Positions 13,869-22,878 of a stretch of 38,133 nt of DNA are shown one piece after another (the first letter of the stretch is position 1; every line of letters begins with the position of its first letter). Made by a program: the position numbers and the translations under genes. The notes below the pieces were generated by a model. It was not told the DNA's origin. It did not search any database and was given only the letters and a program-made list of their open reading frames with translations. The stretch spans positions 1 to 38,133 of the forward strand of contig CASGAM010000030.1 of assembly GCA_949299545.1 (NCBI GenBank), given 5' to 3'. The DNA is from an uncultured Prevotellaceae bacterium (GTDB lineage: Bacteria > Bacteroidota > Bacteroidia > Bacteroidales > Bacteroidaceae).

Positions 13869-15010
13869 ACAGCCAGGAACAGACGGATAAGTTGTTTAAT
13901 TCAGATGGGATTTGTGATAACGTCATGTCTGAAATCCCAGCAGTTGCGGCAGACGAATTTTATGATGGCCCGGAAGATGGATCCGGCGAACCCGAAGACA
14001 TGCTTTATGAGCATCATCGGTTGAAGGCCGACAAAGGTCAGTCTCCGATGCGGATTGACAAATTCCTGATGGAACACCTCTATGACACGTCGCGCAACCG
14101 CCTGCAACGTGCGGCCGAGCAGGGCTTCATTCGGGTAAATGGCAAGCCGGTTAAAAGCAGTTATAAAGTAAAGCCCGGCGATGAAATCGTTATCGTCCTC
14201 GACCGTCCGAAGTATGAAAATGAGATTATTCCTGAAGATATCCCGCTTGAGGTCGTTTATGAGGATGATGATCTGCTGGTCATCAACAAACCAGCCGGTT
14301 TGGTGGTACATCCCGGATGTGGTAATTATACAGGGACGCTTGTCAACGCCATAGCATGGCATTTGAAGGACAACCCTGATTATGATCCGAATGACCCCAC
14401 TGTAGGACTGGTACATCGGATTGATAAAGACACATCCGGTCTTATTGTCGTAGCAAAGACGCCGGATGCAAAAACAAGTCTCGGACGTCAGTTCTTTGAC
14501 AAAACCACACGCCGTCTTTATAATGCCTTAGTTTGGGGGTGCTTTGCCGAACCGGAAGGCCGTATAGAGGGTAATATCGCCCGTCATCCTAAAGACCGTA
14601 TGCAAATGGCCGTATTCCCACCAGAAAGCGGTATTGGGAAACATGCAGTGACTCATTATCGCGTGTTGGAGAATTTAGGATATGTCTCATTCATCGAGTG
14701 CCGGCTGGAAACAGGCCGTACACACCAGATACGGGCGCACATGAAGCATATCGGGCATGTGTTGTTCTGTGACGAACGTTATGGAGGTAACGAGGTCTTG
14801 CGTGGTACCCCGTCAGGGAAATACAGACAGTTTGTGCAAAACTGTTTTGAAATATGCCCGCGGCAGGCATTACATGCGAGGACATTAGGCTTCCGGCATC
14901 CACGCACGGGAGAGGAAATGGATTTCACATGTCCGTTGCCGGATGATATGACAACCCTGCTACGTCGTTGGCGGACATATATGACCGGAAAAGAAGAAAC
15001 AACATTATAA
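13862..15010 (+). CDS. rluD: RluA/RluD-family 23S rRNA pseudouridine synthase (382 aa)
   Basis: Converts uridine to pseudouridine in large-subunit rRNA. After an acidic N-terminal extension of about 50 residues there is an S4 RNA-binding domain (MRIDKFLMEHLYDTSRNRLQRAAEQG, about 61-120) and the catalytic domain with the signature HRIDKDTSGLIVVAKT, whose second Asp is the nucleophile, plus LETGRTHQIRAHMKHIGH. The S4 plus catalytic arrangement is that of RluC and RluD; RluD is the most likely because it is the most widely conserved one. The start overlaps the PASTA gene by 7 bp and the D-Ala ligase gene follows after 31 bp, so these genes are one operon. Confidence 0.9.
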   Translation: MVNSQEQTDKLFNSDGICDNVMSEIPAVAADEFYDGPEDGSGEPEDMLYEHHRLKADKGQSPMRIDKFLMEHLYDTSRNRLQRAAEQGFIRVNGKPVKSSYKVKPGDEIVIVLDRPKYENEIIPEDIPLEVVYEDDDLLVINKPAGLVVHPGCGNYTGTLVNAIAWHLKDNPDYDPNDPTVGLVHRIDKDTSGLIVVAKTPDAKTSLGRQFFDKTTRRLYNALVWGCFAEPEGRIEGNIARHPKDRMQMAVFPPESGIGKHAVTHYRVLENLGYVSFIECRLETGRTHQIRAHMKHIGHVLFCDERYGGNEVLRGTPSGKYRQFVQNCFEICPRQALHARTLGFRHPRTGEEMDFTCPLPDDMTTLLRRWRTYMTGKEETTL

Positions 15011-15041
15011 AACACCAATATAGAATATTATTACAAGGAAG

Positions 15042-16052
15042 ATGAAAAAGATTATTGCAATTATTGCAGGAGGCGATTCCTCTGAACACGATGTTTCACT
15101 CAGGAGCGCGGAAGGCATCCTTTCTTTTTTGGACAAAGAACGTTATGACGTATATATTGTAGAGATAAAAGGACAGACTTGGGAAGCACATCTTGAAGAC
15201 GGCTCGCGGGCAGTTGTTGACCGTAACGATTTCAGTTTCGTGGACGGTGAACGATGTGTGCATCCAGATTTCGCATATATCACTATTCATGGTACGCCTG
15301 GTGAGAACGGTATTTTACAAGGATACCTCGATCTTATCGGTCTGCCTTATTCTACGAGCGATGTACTTGTTGAGGCTATGACCTTTAATAAATTTACTTT
15401 GAATCAGTATTTGAAGGGATTTGGCGTTAGTGTGAGTGAGAGCCTTATTGTGCGCAAAGGCTTTGAGTCGCTTGTGACCGATACGGAAATTGTCGAGAAA
15501 ATAGGCTTGCCATGCTTTGTAAAACCGAACGCGGGCGGATCCAGCTTTGGTGTGACTAAGGTGAAAAAGGCAGAAGATATCCATTCCGCCATACAGAAAG
15601 CCATGAATGAAAGTGACGAAGTGATGGTAGAGGCCTTCATGCAAGGAACGGAAATCACGTGCGGATGCTATAAGACAAGCACCAAAGATGTTGTTTTGCC
15701 GGTGACTGAGGTCGTGACGGGTAACGAGTTTTTCGATTACGATGCCAAATACAACGGGCAGGTGCAGGAAATAACTCCTGCGCGCCTCAGCAAGGAGACC
15801 ACCGAGCGCGTGCAGTTGATTACTTCCACTATTTATGATATCTTGGGTTGTAGCGGTATTATCCGCATTGATTACATTATTACGAAACAGAGGACTTCCG
15901 ACGGAAAGGAAACAGAACGCATCAACATGCTTGAGATTAACACGACGCCGGGAATGACCGCTACCAGTTTCATTCCTCAGCAGGTGCGTGCCGCAGGCCT
16001 GGAGATGAAAGACGTCCTTACAGATATTATAGAAGACAAACTGGCACGGTAA
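15042..16052 (+). CDS. ddl: D-alanine--D-alanine ligase (336 aa)
   Basis: Cytoplasmic ATP-grasp enzyme that joins two D-alanines for the peptidoglycan stem peptide. Recognisable parts: the N-terminal AIIAGGDSSEHDVSLRSA with the serine/glutamate that bind the first D-Ala, HGTPGENGILQGYLDLIGLPY, the ATP-grasp loop NAGGSSFGVTKVK, the omega-loop DYDAKYNG with a tyrosine as in D-Ala-D-Ala (not D-Ala-D-Lac) ligases, and the metal site MLEINTTPGMTATSFIPQQ. Full length. It lies in the operon between the pseudouridine synthase and an acyltransferase gene, close to the PASTA protein, which gives this cluster an envelope theme. Confidence 0.95.
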   Translation: MKKIIAIIAGGDSSEHDVSLRSAEGILSFLDKERYDVYIVEIKGQTWEAHLEDGSRAVVDRNDFSFVDGERCVHPDFAYITIHGTPGENGILQGYLDLIGLPYSTSDVLVEAMTFNKFTLNQYLKGFGVSVSESLIVRKGFESLVTDTEIVEKIGLPCFVKPNAGGSSFGVTKVKKAEDIHSAIQKAMNESDEVMVEAFMQGTEITCGCYKTSTKDVVLPVTEVVTGNEFFDYDAKYNGQVQEITPARLSKETTERVQLITSTIYDILGCSGIIRIDYIITKQRTSDGKETERINMLEINTTPGMTATSFIPQQVRAAGLEMKDVLTDIIEDKLAR

Positions 16053-16105
16053 TTCCGTGTCAGTACTATGAAAATACACAGTACGAACCTTAAAAAACAC
16101 CTTTT

Positions 16106-17266
16106 ATGCGAACACCTGAAGAATTTGACGAGATTCGTCCCTACGACCCGGAAGAACTTCCCGGCGTGTTTGAAGAACTGATTGCCGACAAGGAATTTCA
16201 GCAAATAGTCGGAAAAGTGTTGCCGGACATGCCATACGAAGAAGCCTGCCGCATCTTGCGAAGTTGTAAGACCAGTTATGAGGTACAGAAGACTTTATTT
16301 TACCCCCTGTTGATTAATCTGCGCAATAAGTTGAGCGACGGCTTTACATTAGGTTATGAAACACTGAAAGACAAAACATCGCCTCATACTTATATCACCA
16401 ATCATAGGGATATCGTTATCGATTCGGCGTTTCTTTCCATCGCCATGATAGAAAACGGCTTTGGAAACACTGTGGAGATTGCTATCGGTGATAATCTTCT
16501 TATTCGTCCGTGGATTAAGAAGTTGGTGCGTGTAAACAAGTCTTTCATTGTGCAGAGAGGTATTTCCATGAGGGAAATACTGCGTTCGAGTGCCCGGATG
16601 AGTCGCTATATGCATTATGCCATCAACACGAAGCATGAGAACATCTGGATTGCCCAGCGTGAAGGGCGTGCCAAAGACTCTGACGACCGTACTCAGGATG
16701 CCATTCTTAAAATGATGGCGATGGGTGGCGAAGGTTCCGTAACCGACAGGTTGAAAGATTTACACATCGTGCCTACGACGCTGTCTTATGAATATGATCC
16801 GTGTGATTATCTCAAAGCTCAGGAGTTCCAGCAGAAACGCGACATCGAGGGATTCAAGAAAAGTCCGGCAGATGACTTACTGAACATGCAGACGGGTATT
16901 TTTGGTTACAAGGGCAGGATACATTTCCAGATGGGCGACTGTTTGGACGAATGGCTCGGTTCATTGCCTGCCGACCTTCCGAAGACTGAGGTGTTCACGG
17001 TTATTGCCAATCATATAGATAAGGAGATTCATCGTCGTTACCGGCTATACCCTGGCAATTATGTGGCGGCTGACAAGTTAACGGGGCAAAAGGATTACGC
17101 TGCATTCTACACGTCGGAAGATGAAATTCGTTTTGAGAAATACTTGGAGGGACAGTTGGCAAAAGTTACTCTGCCGAATCCTGACAATGACTTCCTGCGT
17201 GAACGCCTGCTCACGATGTATGCCAACCCCGTGTTTAACAAATCTCGGGCAGACAATGAAGGGTAA
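16106..17266 (+). CDS. PlsB/PlsC-like phospholipid acyltransferase family protein (386 aa)
   Basis: Probably a membrane-associated glycerophosphate or lysophospholipid acyltransferase. Motif I is read as YITNHRDIVIDSAFL, where the spacing from His to the second Asp is H-x5-D instead of the canonical H-x4-D; motif III is close to WIAQREGRAKDSDDRTQ (compare FPEGTRS), and motif IV is IVPTTLSYEYDP. There is no strong membrane helix, and the length is longer than PlsC (about 245) but shorter than PlsB (about 800). It lies 53 bp after ddl; the next gene (NigD-like lipoprotein) overlaps its end by 11 bp. The acyltransferase family call is fairly safe; substrate is inferred only. Confidence 0.78.
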   Translation: MRTPEEFDEIRPYDPEELPGVFEELIADKEFQQIVGKVLPDMPYEEACRILRSCKTSYEVQKTLFYPLLINLRNKLSDGFTLGYETLKDKTSPHTYITNHRDIVIDSAFLSIAMIENGFGNTVEIAIGDNLLIRPWIKKLVRVNKSFIVQRGISMREILRSSARMSRYMHYAINTKHENIWIAQREGRAKDSDDRTQDAILKMMAMGGEGSVTDRLKDLHIVPTTLSYEYDPCDYLKAQEFQQKRDIEGFKKSPADDLLNMQTGIFGYKGRIHFQMGDCLDEWLGSLPADLPKTEVFTVIANHIDKEIHRRYRLYPGNYVAADKLTGQKDYAAFYTSEDEIRFEKYLEGQLAKVTLPNPDNDFLRERLLTMYANPVFNKSRADNEG

Positions 17267-17903
17267 GTGCTGGCGTTTGTTTTTCAGCATGCTCATGATG
17301 GCCGGTTTGCTTGCTGCTTGTGCCGGCGACGATGATGAGGAGTATGTTTACCCTTCTCTGTTGACGGAGATGGCGGAATTGCACACTGATGAAAACGGGT
17401 GCGGTCGTATGCTGTTGACAGACGGGGGTGAGATGTATGCCGTCAACAATGTCATAGAAGGGCTGTATCCCTTGGTGTCTTACAGGGTTGTATGCAGTTA
17501 TTTGCCTTTATTAAGTGATAAAGGGACATATACCTCGGCGGATATATATAGAATTAAAAGTGTCAGTATGCTGTTGCCGGATACATTGAACATTGAAAAC
17601 GAGTCATTGAAAGTTGTCAGTGTATGGACAGGAGGTGGCTATCTCAACCTTTGTCTTGAACTGAAGACTCAAAACGGCCGTCATTATCTTACATTTCGGG
17701 AAGACAGTATTACCGAGACATCATCTGGAAAACTCCTAAATCTTACACTTGTACATAACAGAGGTGAGAATTTGCAATATTATACGGAAACAGTCTATGC
17801 CAGTTTACGTCCTGGTAATTACTGGTCACTACAACCCGGAGATTCTATTGCTTTGAATATCCTTACTGACGACGGATTCAGAATATGGAAAGTGGCATAC
17901 TGA
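17256..17903 (+). CDS. NigD-like lipoprotein (215 aa)
   Basis: Secreted lipoprotein with a basic start (MKGKCWRL), a hydrophobic stretch and the lipobox LLAAC; the residues after the cysteine (AGDDDEEY) are acidic, as in Bacteroidetes lipoproteins exported to the cell surface. The mature part resembles the NigD family: an OB-like N-terminal part (GGEMYAVNNVIEGLYPLVSYRVVCSYLP) and a beta-sandwich C-terminal part with the recognisable segment VVSVWTGGGYLNLCLELKT. The role of the family is unknown. The ATG at 17256 is chosen because it precedes the lipoprotein signal; it overlaps the acyltransferase gene, so translation is coupled. A terminator follows at 17933. Confidence 0.8.
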   Translation: MKGKCWRLFFSMLMMAGLLAACAGDDDEEYVYPSLLTEMAELHTDENGCGRMLLTDGGEMYAVNNVIEGLYPLVSYRVVCSYLPLLSDKGTYTSADIYRIKSVSMLLPDTLNIENESLKVVSVWTGGGYLNLCLELKTQNGRHYLTFREDSITETSSGKLLNLTLVHNRGENLQYYTETVYASLRPGNYWSLQPGDSIALNILTDDGFRIWKVAY

Positions 17904-17932
17904 TAATAGCTGGAAAATAATAACAGTAGATG

Positions 17933-17978
17933 AAAAGAGGATGCTTAACCTGTCTGTGGGTGCATCCTCTTTTTTTTA
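17933..17978. terminator. Bidirectional terminator between convergent operons
   Basis: AAAAGAGGATGC (17933-17944) pairs with GCATCCTCTTTT (17962-17973), a 12-bp stem with a 17-base loop and more T on the right. It lies 30 bp after the NigD-like gene and 33 bp beyond the end of the minus-strand barrel gene, so it can serve both. Confidence 0.85.
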
Positions 17979-18010
17979 TACTTTTGTTTCAGTATATATG
18001 AACTCTTGCA

Positions 18011-18925
18011 TTAGAAGTAGAACATCATATATAATTTCCCGCCGAGGTTGCCTGTTCCAAAATTAAATGAACGGTCACCCGGGCTGATAAGTTCTGTGCG
18101 TGTTTCCACTTTTCCGTTAACGTTGTTGAAGCCTTCTTGTTCCTGATAGCTTTGGGGTTTAAACATTCCGATGCCGTACATTGTTACTTCGCCACCGACA
18201 GAAAAGTGTGATGCCAAGAATACTTCCACACCGGCATGCAGTCCGAAACCTATATACTGTGCGTTTCCGTCATGGTAGCGGCCTGTTACATAGGTTTTTG
18301 TCCAGTTTGCTACATCTATGGGTAAAGCCGGGTTAATATTCTCTATACGGCTGGGTTGCTGATTCACTTCGGTTATCGCATTTCCATATTCGTATTTTTC
18401 TTTTTTAGTGGCAAAACCGTATATCAAGTCAACACCGCCGTAACCCTGTATACGGTTATATCCTCTGCGGTATTCTGCTCCTAACGAGATGGAGCCGCCT
18501 GAACTGTAACTTTTTCTGGCATCCACAACTTTTGCTTCTGAAAGAGGGTTCTCAAAAAGGGCTGCGTCATCAGGCTGGTAATATCGGTTGATATTCTTCG
18601 TCCTTATAATACCGATGTTGGCACGTAATGCTATCTCGTCTGTCAACATATATTTGGCCATGATGGAAGCTGCAGGGTTAATTATATCGTTTCCATTGCC
18701 CCAGAAACCGTCTAAGGCTTCCTGTCCTCCAAACGCGTTAAGCGTATTGTTGTCCGAGTTATTAAAGATGTTACCGACATAATTAAATATAGGTACAAGG
18801 TCAATACCCAGACCGATATCACCTTGTTTAGGCAGTGTCGGCCTCTTTTTGGCGGTTTCCTGGGCAGATGCTCCTGCTGACAATGTCAGCAGGAGTGCCA
18901 TGAGCATCACTTTTATACTTTTCAT
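18011..18925 (-). CDS. Outer-membrane beta-barrel protein (304 aa), function unknown
   Basis: A clear signal peptide (MKSIKVMLMALLLTLSAGASA, cut before QETAKK) and a mature part made of alternating strands with aromatic ends: IGLGIDLVPIFNYVGNIF, EIALRANIGIIRTKNI, GSISLGAEYRRGYNRIQGYGGVDLIYGFA, YIGFGLHAGVEVFLASHFSVGGEVTMYGIG, and a C-terminal strand LGGKLYMMFYF ending in Phe, as outer-membrane barrels do. This suggests an OmpA-like or porin-like 8-10-strand barrel. It is the second gene of an operon, 18 bp after the gene for the 1093-residue repeat lipoprotein, so the two may work together, for example as surface protein and outer-membrane partner. No enzymatic motif is seen. Confidence 0.78.
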   Translation of the reverse strand: MKSIKVMLMALLLTLSAGASAQETAKKRPTLPKQGDIGLGIDLVPIFNYVGNIFNNSDNNTLNAFGGQEALDGFWGNGNDIINPAASIMAKYMLTDEIALRANIGIIRTKNINRYYQPDDAALFENPLSEAKVVDARKSYSSGGSISLGAEYRRGYNRIQGYGGVDLIYGFATKKEKYEYGNAITEVNQQPSRIENINPALPIDVANWTKTYVTGRYHDGNAQYIGFGLHAGVEVFLASHFSVGGEVTMYGIGMFKPQSYQEQEGFNNVNGKVETRTELISPGDRSFNFGTGNLGGKLYMMFYF

Positions 18926-18943
18926 ATTTTGCTCTATTTTTTA

Positions 18944-21900
18944 TTAGTTGTTTAGAATGCTGTTCCAATCATAAGAAGTCCAGCCGTCCGGTATGCTTGC
19001 TGGTTCAAACAGCATCTTGGCGGAAATCTCTTGGCCGGTAAGAGAGGTGTAAGTATAAATATTACCGGTGGCCGGTTTTTCAACAGTCGCATTCCAGATG
19101 TTGCCGGCTGAAGTGTATCTTCCGTTCACAAGTGTGCTGGCATTGGACGTATTGTCGGGATGATGTGACAACTGGCTCGCACCATATTCTTCGTCTTTAG
19201 GAGTAACTGTTAAAAGAATGTTATCAGGTAATGCCACGGCCTGCATGCGGAATGAGAACTTACCGTTGTTGTCAGTAACGACATTGAATTGAGTACCGTC
19301 GACAGTCACTGTCGTGAAACGTCCGGCATCGGTAGCCCAATCGGCAGTCCATACACCGCCGTTGTTCTTTTCGATAGCTTTCTTCACGGAACCGGATACT
19401 ACATACGCAATATTTTCGTTTGCTCCATAAACGGCCCATCCGGGGAGATTTTCCGTCCAGTTCTTTGTGCTGGTGGTAGGTGTGAAACTGTAATAGCGTG
19501 TTCCCATCTGAAGCCATTGTGCATTTGCAGACCTCACTGTTTTTTTAACAGAATAGGTTCCTTCCAAATCCTGTGTGGTGGCAGAGCCATAGTTGCGGTA
19601 ATGAGTAAGCAAACCTGCATCGTCTGATGATATATCTTCCTCTATCCAAGTAACTGACAGTTCATCATCGTCAAACTGAACAGGTACGGTTACTGTAAAA
19701 TTACCGTCGGCATTTGTGGCAGCTACCAGTTCTTCAAAATCAGTTGTCTTAAGCTTTACTATCTGGTATGCACCACCCTTGTATTCGCCTTGCCAGAAGC
19801 CGGTTTCAACGGGAAGTTTGACCGAACCGGTAATATTAGCCTTCAGGTTATAGCCTTTTTTGTATGCCCAGCCGCATAGGCCTGCGTGCCAAGTGTCTGG
19901 TGCAGTTCCCGTTGGTGTGAATTTATAATAAATAGTTCCCAATTCGTTCCATTCTGCACCGGTTTCTTTAACGGCAGTTCCTGTATATTTCCCTTCGAGG
20001 ATTTTGGTTTTTGTGGTACCGCCTTTGGTATAGTGTACGAAATTGTCTACCTCTACGGCATCAGTGCTGACGGTAATAGTCGGTTCGTCACCCACGTTCT
20101 TTATCGGTATTGTCACTGTAAAGTTACCTTGTGCGTTTGTTGGCACTTGGAAAGTCTTGCCTTGTGCGCTGATGTTAATCACTTCGCCTGCTGCTGCTTT
20201 GTAAGTTCCCGTTGCAAAAGCTATTTCCTTTGCAAATTTGGCGCTACCGGTCGCGTTGACACTATTTGCATAAAGAATGTTATTGTTGTCGGTAATCTTC
20301 ACCCAACCGGCAAGGTAGGCGTGCCATGTCGCAGGCTTGTTGGCTTCTGTTGGCGTGAATTTGTAATAGTAGGTGCCAAGGTCGGTCCATGCGGCGTCTT
20401 CGTTTGCAGCTTTGACGTCATACTCATAACTACCTGTCACAAGTTTTGTCCTGCTGTTGTCACCGAATGTCGTGAAATGGGTGAAGGTGTTGGTGCTGTA
20501 AGTCTTTTGCTGTAATGTAGCTTCATATTGGTCATACTCGCTTTTCTTCGGAATGACGATGCTGAAAGAGCCATCGGCCGCTACCGGGGCAGCAACAGTC
20601 TTTGTGGTGCTATTATTGTATTTTACATCTACCTCAACCATTTCATTGGCCGCCCCTGTAAAGTTACCAACAGCGAATGAAGTCTCTACGGGGAACATCA
20701 GTTTTCCGGTCAGTGTTTCTGTCAGATTGTAGCCATCCATTTTGAGCCATCCTGCCAGATTACTGTTCCATGTTGCAGGTGTATTGCTTTGGCTCGGAGA
20801 AAATTTACAGTAAGTGACGCCTAAATCGGTCCATTCTGCAATAGGATTCCTGATTGTGATATCCTTAGTGTATGATCCGTCTTTCAGGACAATGGTTCCG
20901 GTTTTGGTATAGTGTGTATAGTCGACAGATGATGTATTGTCGATGGTGACGCTGAGGTCCGTATTTTTTATGCTCGGGTCTTTCACCGGTATTTCTACAC
21001 TGAAATTGCCTTCCTGGTCAGTGGCGATGACACAGTCTGTACTTGTTCCATCTTTATCCTTGATACCGCTTATTTTAATGGTTTGCAGTGTCTTTGTGTA
21101 CGCACCAATGCCATAAGCTGTTTCAATGGCAGTCTCCACACTTCCTTTCAGGGTAACTTTTCCCTCCATGCCGGCAAATGCTTCTTTTCCGGCTATCCAG
21201 CCGGCCAGGTTGTCATTCCAGTTGATGGGGGTTGCCGGTGTGGTGATATTACCATTATAATATGGTTTGAAGAACAGATAGGTTTCGCCTATGTTGTAAG
21301 GATAGCCTTCGATAATGTCTGTCACTTCCTTGTTTGAAGCTACAGCCGTTTCAAGATTGTATGCGCCTGCCAGTGTCTCGCTTGCAGTAGGGGTGGTCCA
21401 GTGTTGGAATGCCAGGTCTCCGATAGCCAGCACCTTGATACTGTTGATGGTGAAGCCTTCCTTTAAAGACCTTACAGGAATGGAGATGCTATAATTACCC
21501 TCTGCATCGGTTACACAACCATAATTGAATGTCAGTTGTTGAGTCGTAGCATCTTGGTCGCCTTGCCCGTTATTAGTGTCATCGTATTTAATTTCAAATT
21601 CCATCGTAGCATTCTCTGCAGTACGGAAGGCGCCTTGGCGGAATCCTGTCTCGATGGCTAATTGCAATTTTCCGGTCAGGTTCACCATTTCATCGAAACC
21701 TTCCATGCTGATGACTTCCGAACCATACATAATGGCTTCTTCTCCGGTGAACGTCTTGCTGCCTGCTTTCAGCCCATTCAGTTCAAGATCAGCGCTGAAA
21801 CGGCGCATTTCGGTTTTGAAGACAGGTTGTCCGTTTTCCATTTTCAGATATTCCGTATAGGCCGCTGTGAATTCTTCCATGCGGATATTCACGTTAATTC

Positions 21901-22225
21901 CGTCTGTTGTAGTGGGGATGCTCAAACTGAAACTACCGTTTTCGTCGGTAACAGCTTCGTAAATCTTATTGCCTTGGGAATTGTTTTTGTATTCATTGTA
22001 GGCTACTTCAGCAAAGACCTTTCGCCCTACAGCCGGCTGCAGCACGTTGCAGGTATAGTCTGTTCCTGTGGTGTTGACACCGGTGGTGTAATACACAGTT
22101 CCTTGAATTTCTGCATACTGTTCAATGGAATCAAGAGAGAATTCCGACTGGTCTTCCTGACACCCGGCCAACATTAGCGATAGGAACGCCAATACAGGCC
22201 ACAAAGATAACTTTACGGTTTTCAT
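18944..22225 (-). CDS. Large repeat-containing surface lipoprotein (1093 aa), function unknown
   Basis: Lipoprotein signal at the start (LSLMLAGC); the acidic residues after the cysteine (QEDQSEF) resemble the Bacteroidetes surface-export signal. The rest is about seven divergent beta-rich units. From the third on, each is about 130-155 residues: a TGK/TGS-[LV]-x3-[VI]ET-x-F-x2-G strand pair (for example LTGKLMFPVETSFAVG and ITGSVKLPVETGFWQG), a DG-[NS]-F-[ST]-[VI]-x-[IV]P strand like carboxypeptidase-regulatory domains, an FTHFT or THYTK segment, then W-x-x-LG-x-x-YYKF-x-P...W-x-x-x-LAGW. I do not recognise the family. A surface-exposed adhesin or ligand-binding stalk is plausible. It heads an operon with the barrel gene; a good promoter lies upstream. 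Confidence 0.82.
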   Translation of the reverse strand: MKTVKLSLWPVLAFLSLMLAGCQEDQSEFSLDSIEQYAEIQGTVYYTTGVNTTGTDYTCNVLQPAVGRKVFAEVAYNEYKNNSQGNKIYEAVTDENGSFSLSIPTTTDGINVNIRMEEFTAAYTEYLKMENGQPVFKTEMRRFSADLELNGLKAGSKTFTGEEAIMYGSEVISMEGFDEMVNLTGKLQLAIETGFRQGAFRTAENATMEFEIKYDDTNNGQGDQDATTQQLTFNYGCVTDAEGNYSISIPVRSLKEGFTINSIKVLAIGDLAFQHWTTPTASETLAGAYNLETAVASNKEVTDIIEGYPYNIGETYLFFKPYYNGNITTPATPINWNDNLAGWIAGKEAFAGMEGKVTLKGSVETAIETAYGIGAYTKTLQTIKISGIKDKDGTSTDCVIATDQEGNFSVEIPVKDPSIKNTDLSVTIDNTSSVDYTHYTKTGTIVLKDGSYTKDITIRNPIAEWTDLGVTYCKFSPSQSNTPATWNSNLAGWLKMDGYNLTETLTGKLMFPVETSFAVGNFTGAANEMVEVDVKYNNSTTKTVAAPVAADGSFSIVIPKKSEYDQYEATLQQKTYSTNTFTHFTTFGDNSRTKLVTGSYEYDVKAANEDAAWTDLGTYYYKFTPTEANKPATWHAYLAGWVKITDNNNILYANSVNATGSAKFAKEIAFATGTYKAAAGEVINISAQGKTFQVPTNAQGNFTVTIPIKNVGDEPTITVSTDAVEVDNFVHYTKGGTTKTKILEGKYTGTAVKETGAEWNELGTIYYKFTPTGTAPDTWHAGLCGWAYKKGYNLKANITGSVKLPVETGFWQGEYKGGAYQIVKLKTTDFEELVAATNADGNFTVTVPVQFDDDELSVTWIEEDISSDDAGLLTHYRNYGSATTQDLEGTYSVKKTVRSANAQWLQMGTRYYSFTPTTSTKNWTENLPGWAVYGANENIAYVVSGSVKKAIEKNNGGVWTADWATDAGRFTTVTVDGTQFNVVTDNNGKFSFRMQAVALPDNILLTVTPKDEEYGASQLSHHPDNTSNASTLVNGRYTSAGNIWNATVEKPATGNIYTYTSLTGQEISAKMLFEPASIPDGWTSYDWNSILNN

Positions 22226-22287
22226 AGGCTTAGTTTTTAGATTTTTAATAGTGGTTTTATGTCACAAATTGTATATATGTCTGCAAG

Positions 22288-22319
22288 CAAATGTAGGTAT
22301 TTTTTTTGCTCTAAACAAA
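22288..22319 (-). promoter_or_regulatory. Promoter of the repeat lipoprotein operon
   Basis: On the minus strand TTTG (22319-22316), 20 bp, TACATTTG (22295-22288): a consensus Bacteroides -33/-7 pair. Expected start near 22281, giving a leader of about 55 nt. Confidence 0.75.
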
Positions 22320-22573
22320 ATTTTGACATAAAAAATTATATTCTCTTATAAAAATTATTCTGATTTTTCTTTTCCCAAAAGTTGGTGACGGCTCTTTGTC
22401 GATAGGTTTGAATGTCAGAAAATGAGTTTAATGTAATGAATGATAGATTCTTAATAAGAATATTAAGAAGAAACCTTTATCTGATGTGTATACTGGAATC
22501 TTTAAAAATACGTCAGAATGTTGGTAAAAATAATAGGGATAAATATTAAAAAAATCAAGCAAAAAATAATGAG

Positions 22574-22663
22574 GAAAATTACAAGCGCTTCAAATGAAAT
22601 TTGCGACCTGTCGCTTCTGGAAGGCGACAGGTCGCAAATTTTGTTATTACCGCTTGCAATTTC
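22574..22663. repeat. Palindromic repeat, copy 2 (core GCGACCTGTCGC)
   Basis: Nearly symmetrical 90-bp element: GCGACCTGTCGC (22603-22614) faces GCGACAGGTCGC (22624-22635), and the symmetry continues outward through AAATTT and CAAGCG/CGCTTG to GAAA/TTTC at the ends. The sequence from the outer GAAAAT to the core matches the reverse complement of the right half of the 8874-8927 copy and its flank, including CTGTCGCTTCT and AAGCG. Both copies are intergenic. Confidence 0.78.
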
Positions 22664-22846
22664 TGGTTCTGGCGCTATCAGTTTTTATTGTCTTTTTTAA
22701 ATTGGTTATCAATAGGTTACAAAGATCTTGTGCTAAAGGAAATGCGTTTGTTATATTAGTAAGCAGATTCTTTAGTTGTTACAGCATCATAAGGTGCTCG
22801 TTTTTTCTGATTTTATATAGAACTATATATAAATATAATATTATGT

Positions 22847-22878
22847 ATTGCATAGTATTTTAAGTTTTACTATTTTTG
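22847..22878 (+). promoter_or_regulatory. Promoter of the padR-ABC exporter operon
   Basis: ATTG (22847-22850), 20 bp, TATTTTTG (22871-22878). Expected start near 22885, 36 nt before the padR-like ATG. The regulator probably binds here. Confidence 0.65.

Noticed and set aside
15315-16100. 261-codon open frame opposite ddl
   Set aside because: Antisense to a clear ATP-grasp ligase; His/Phe/Arg-rich composition typical of a reverse-strand shadow.
22518-22863. Two short plus-strand open frames (60 and 89 codons) in the spacer before the PadR gene
   Set aside because: They run through the palindromic repeat, lack a promoter or homology, and have A/T-driven Phe/Ile/Lys composition.
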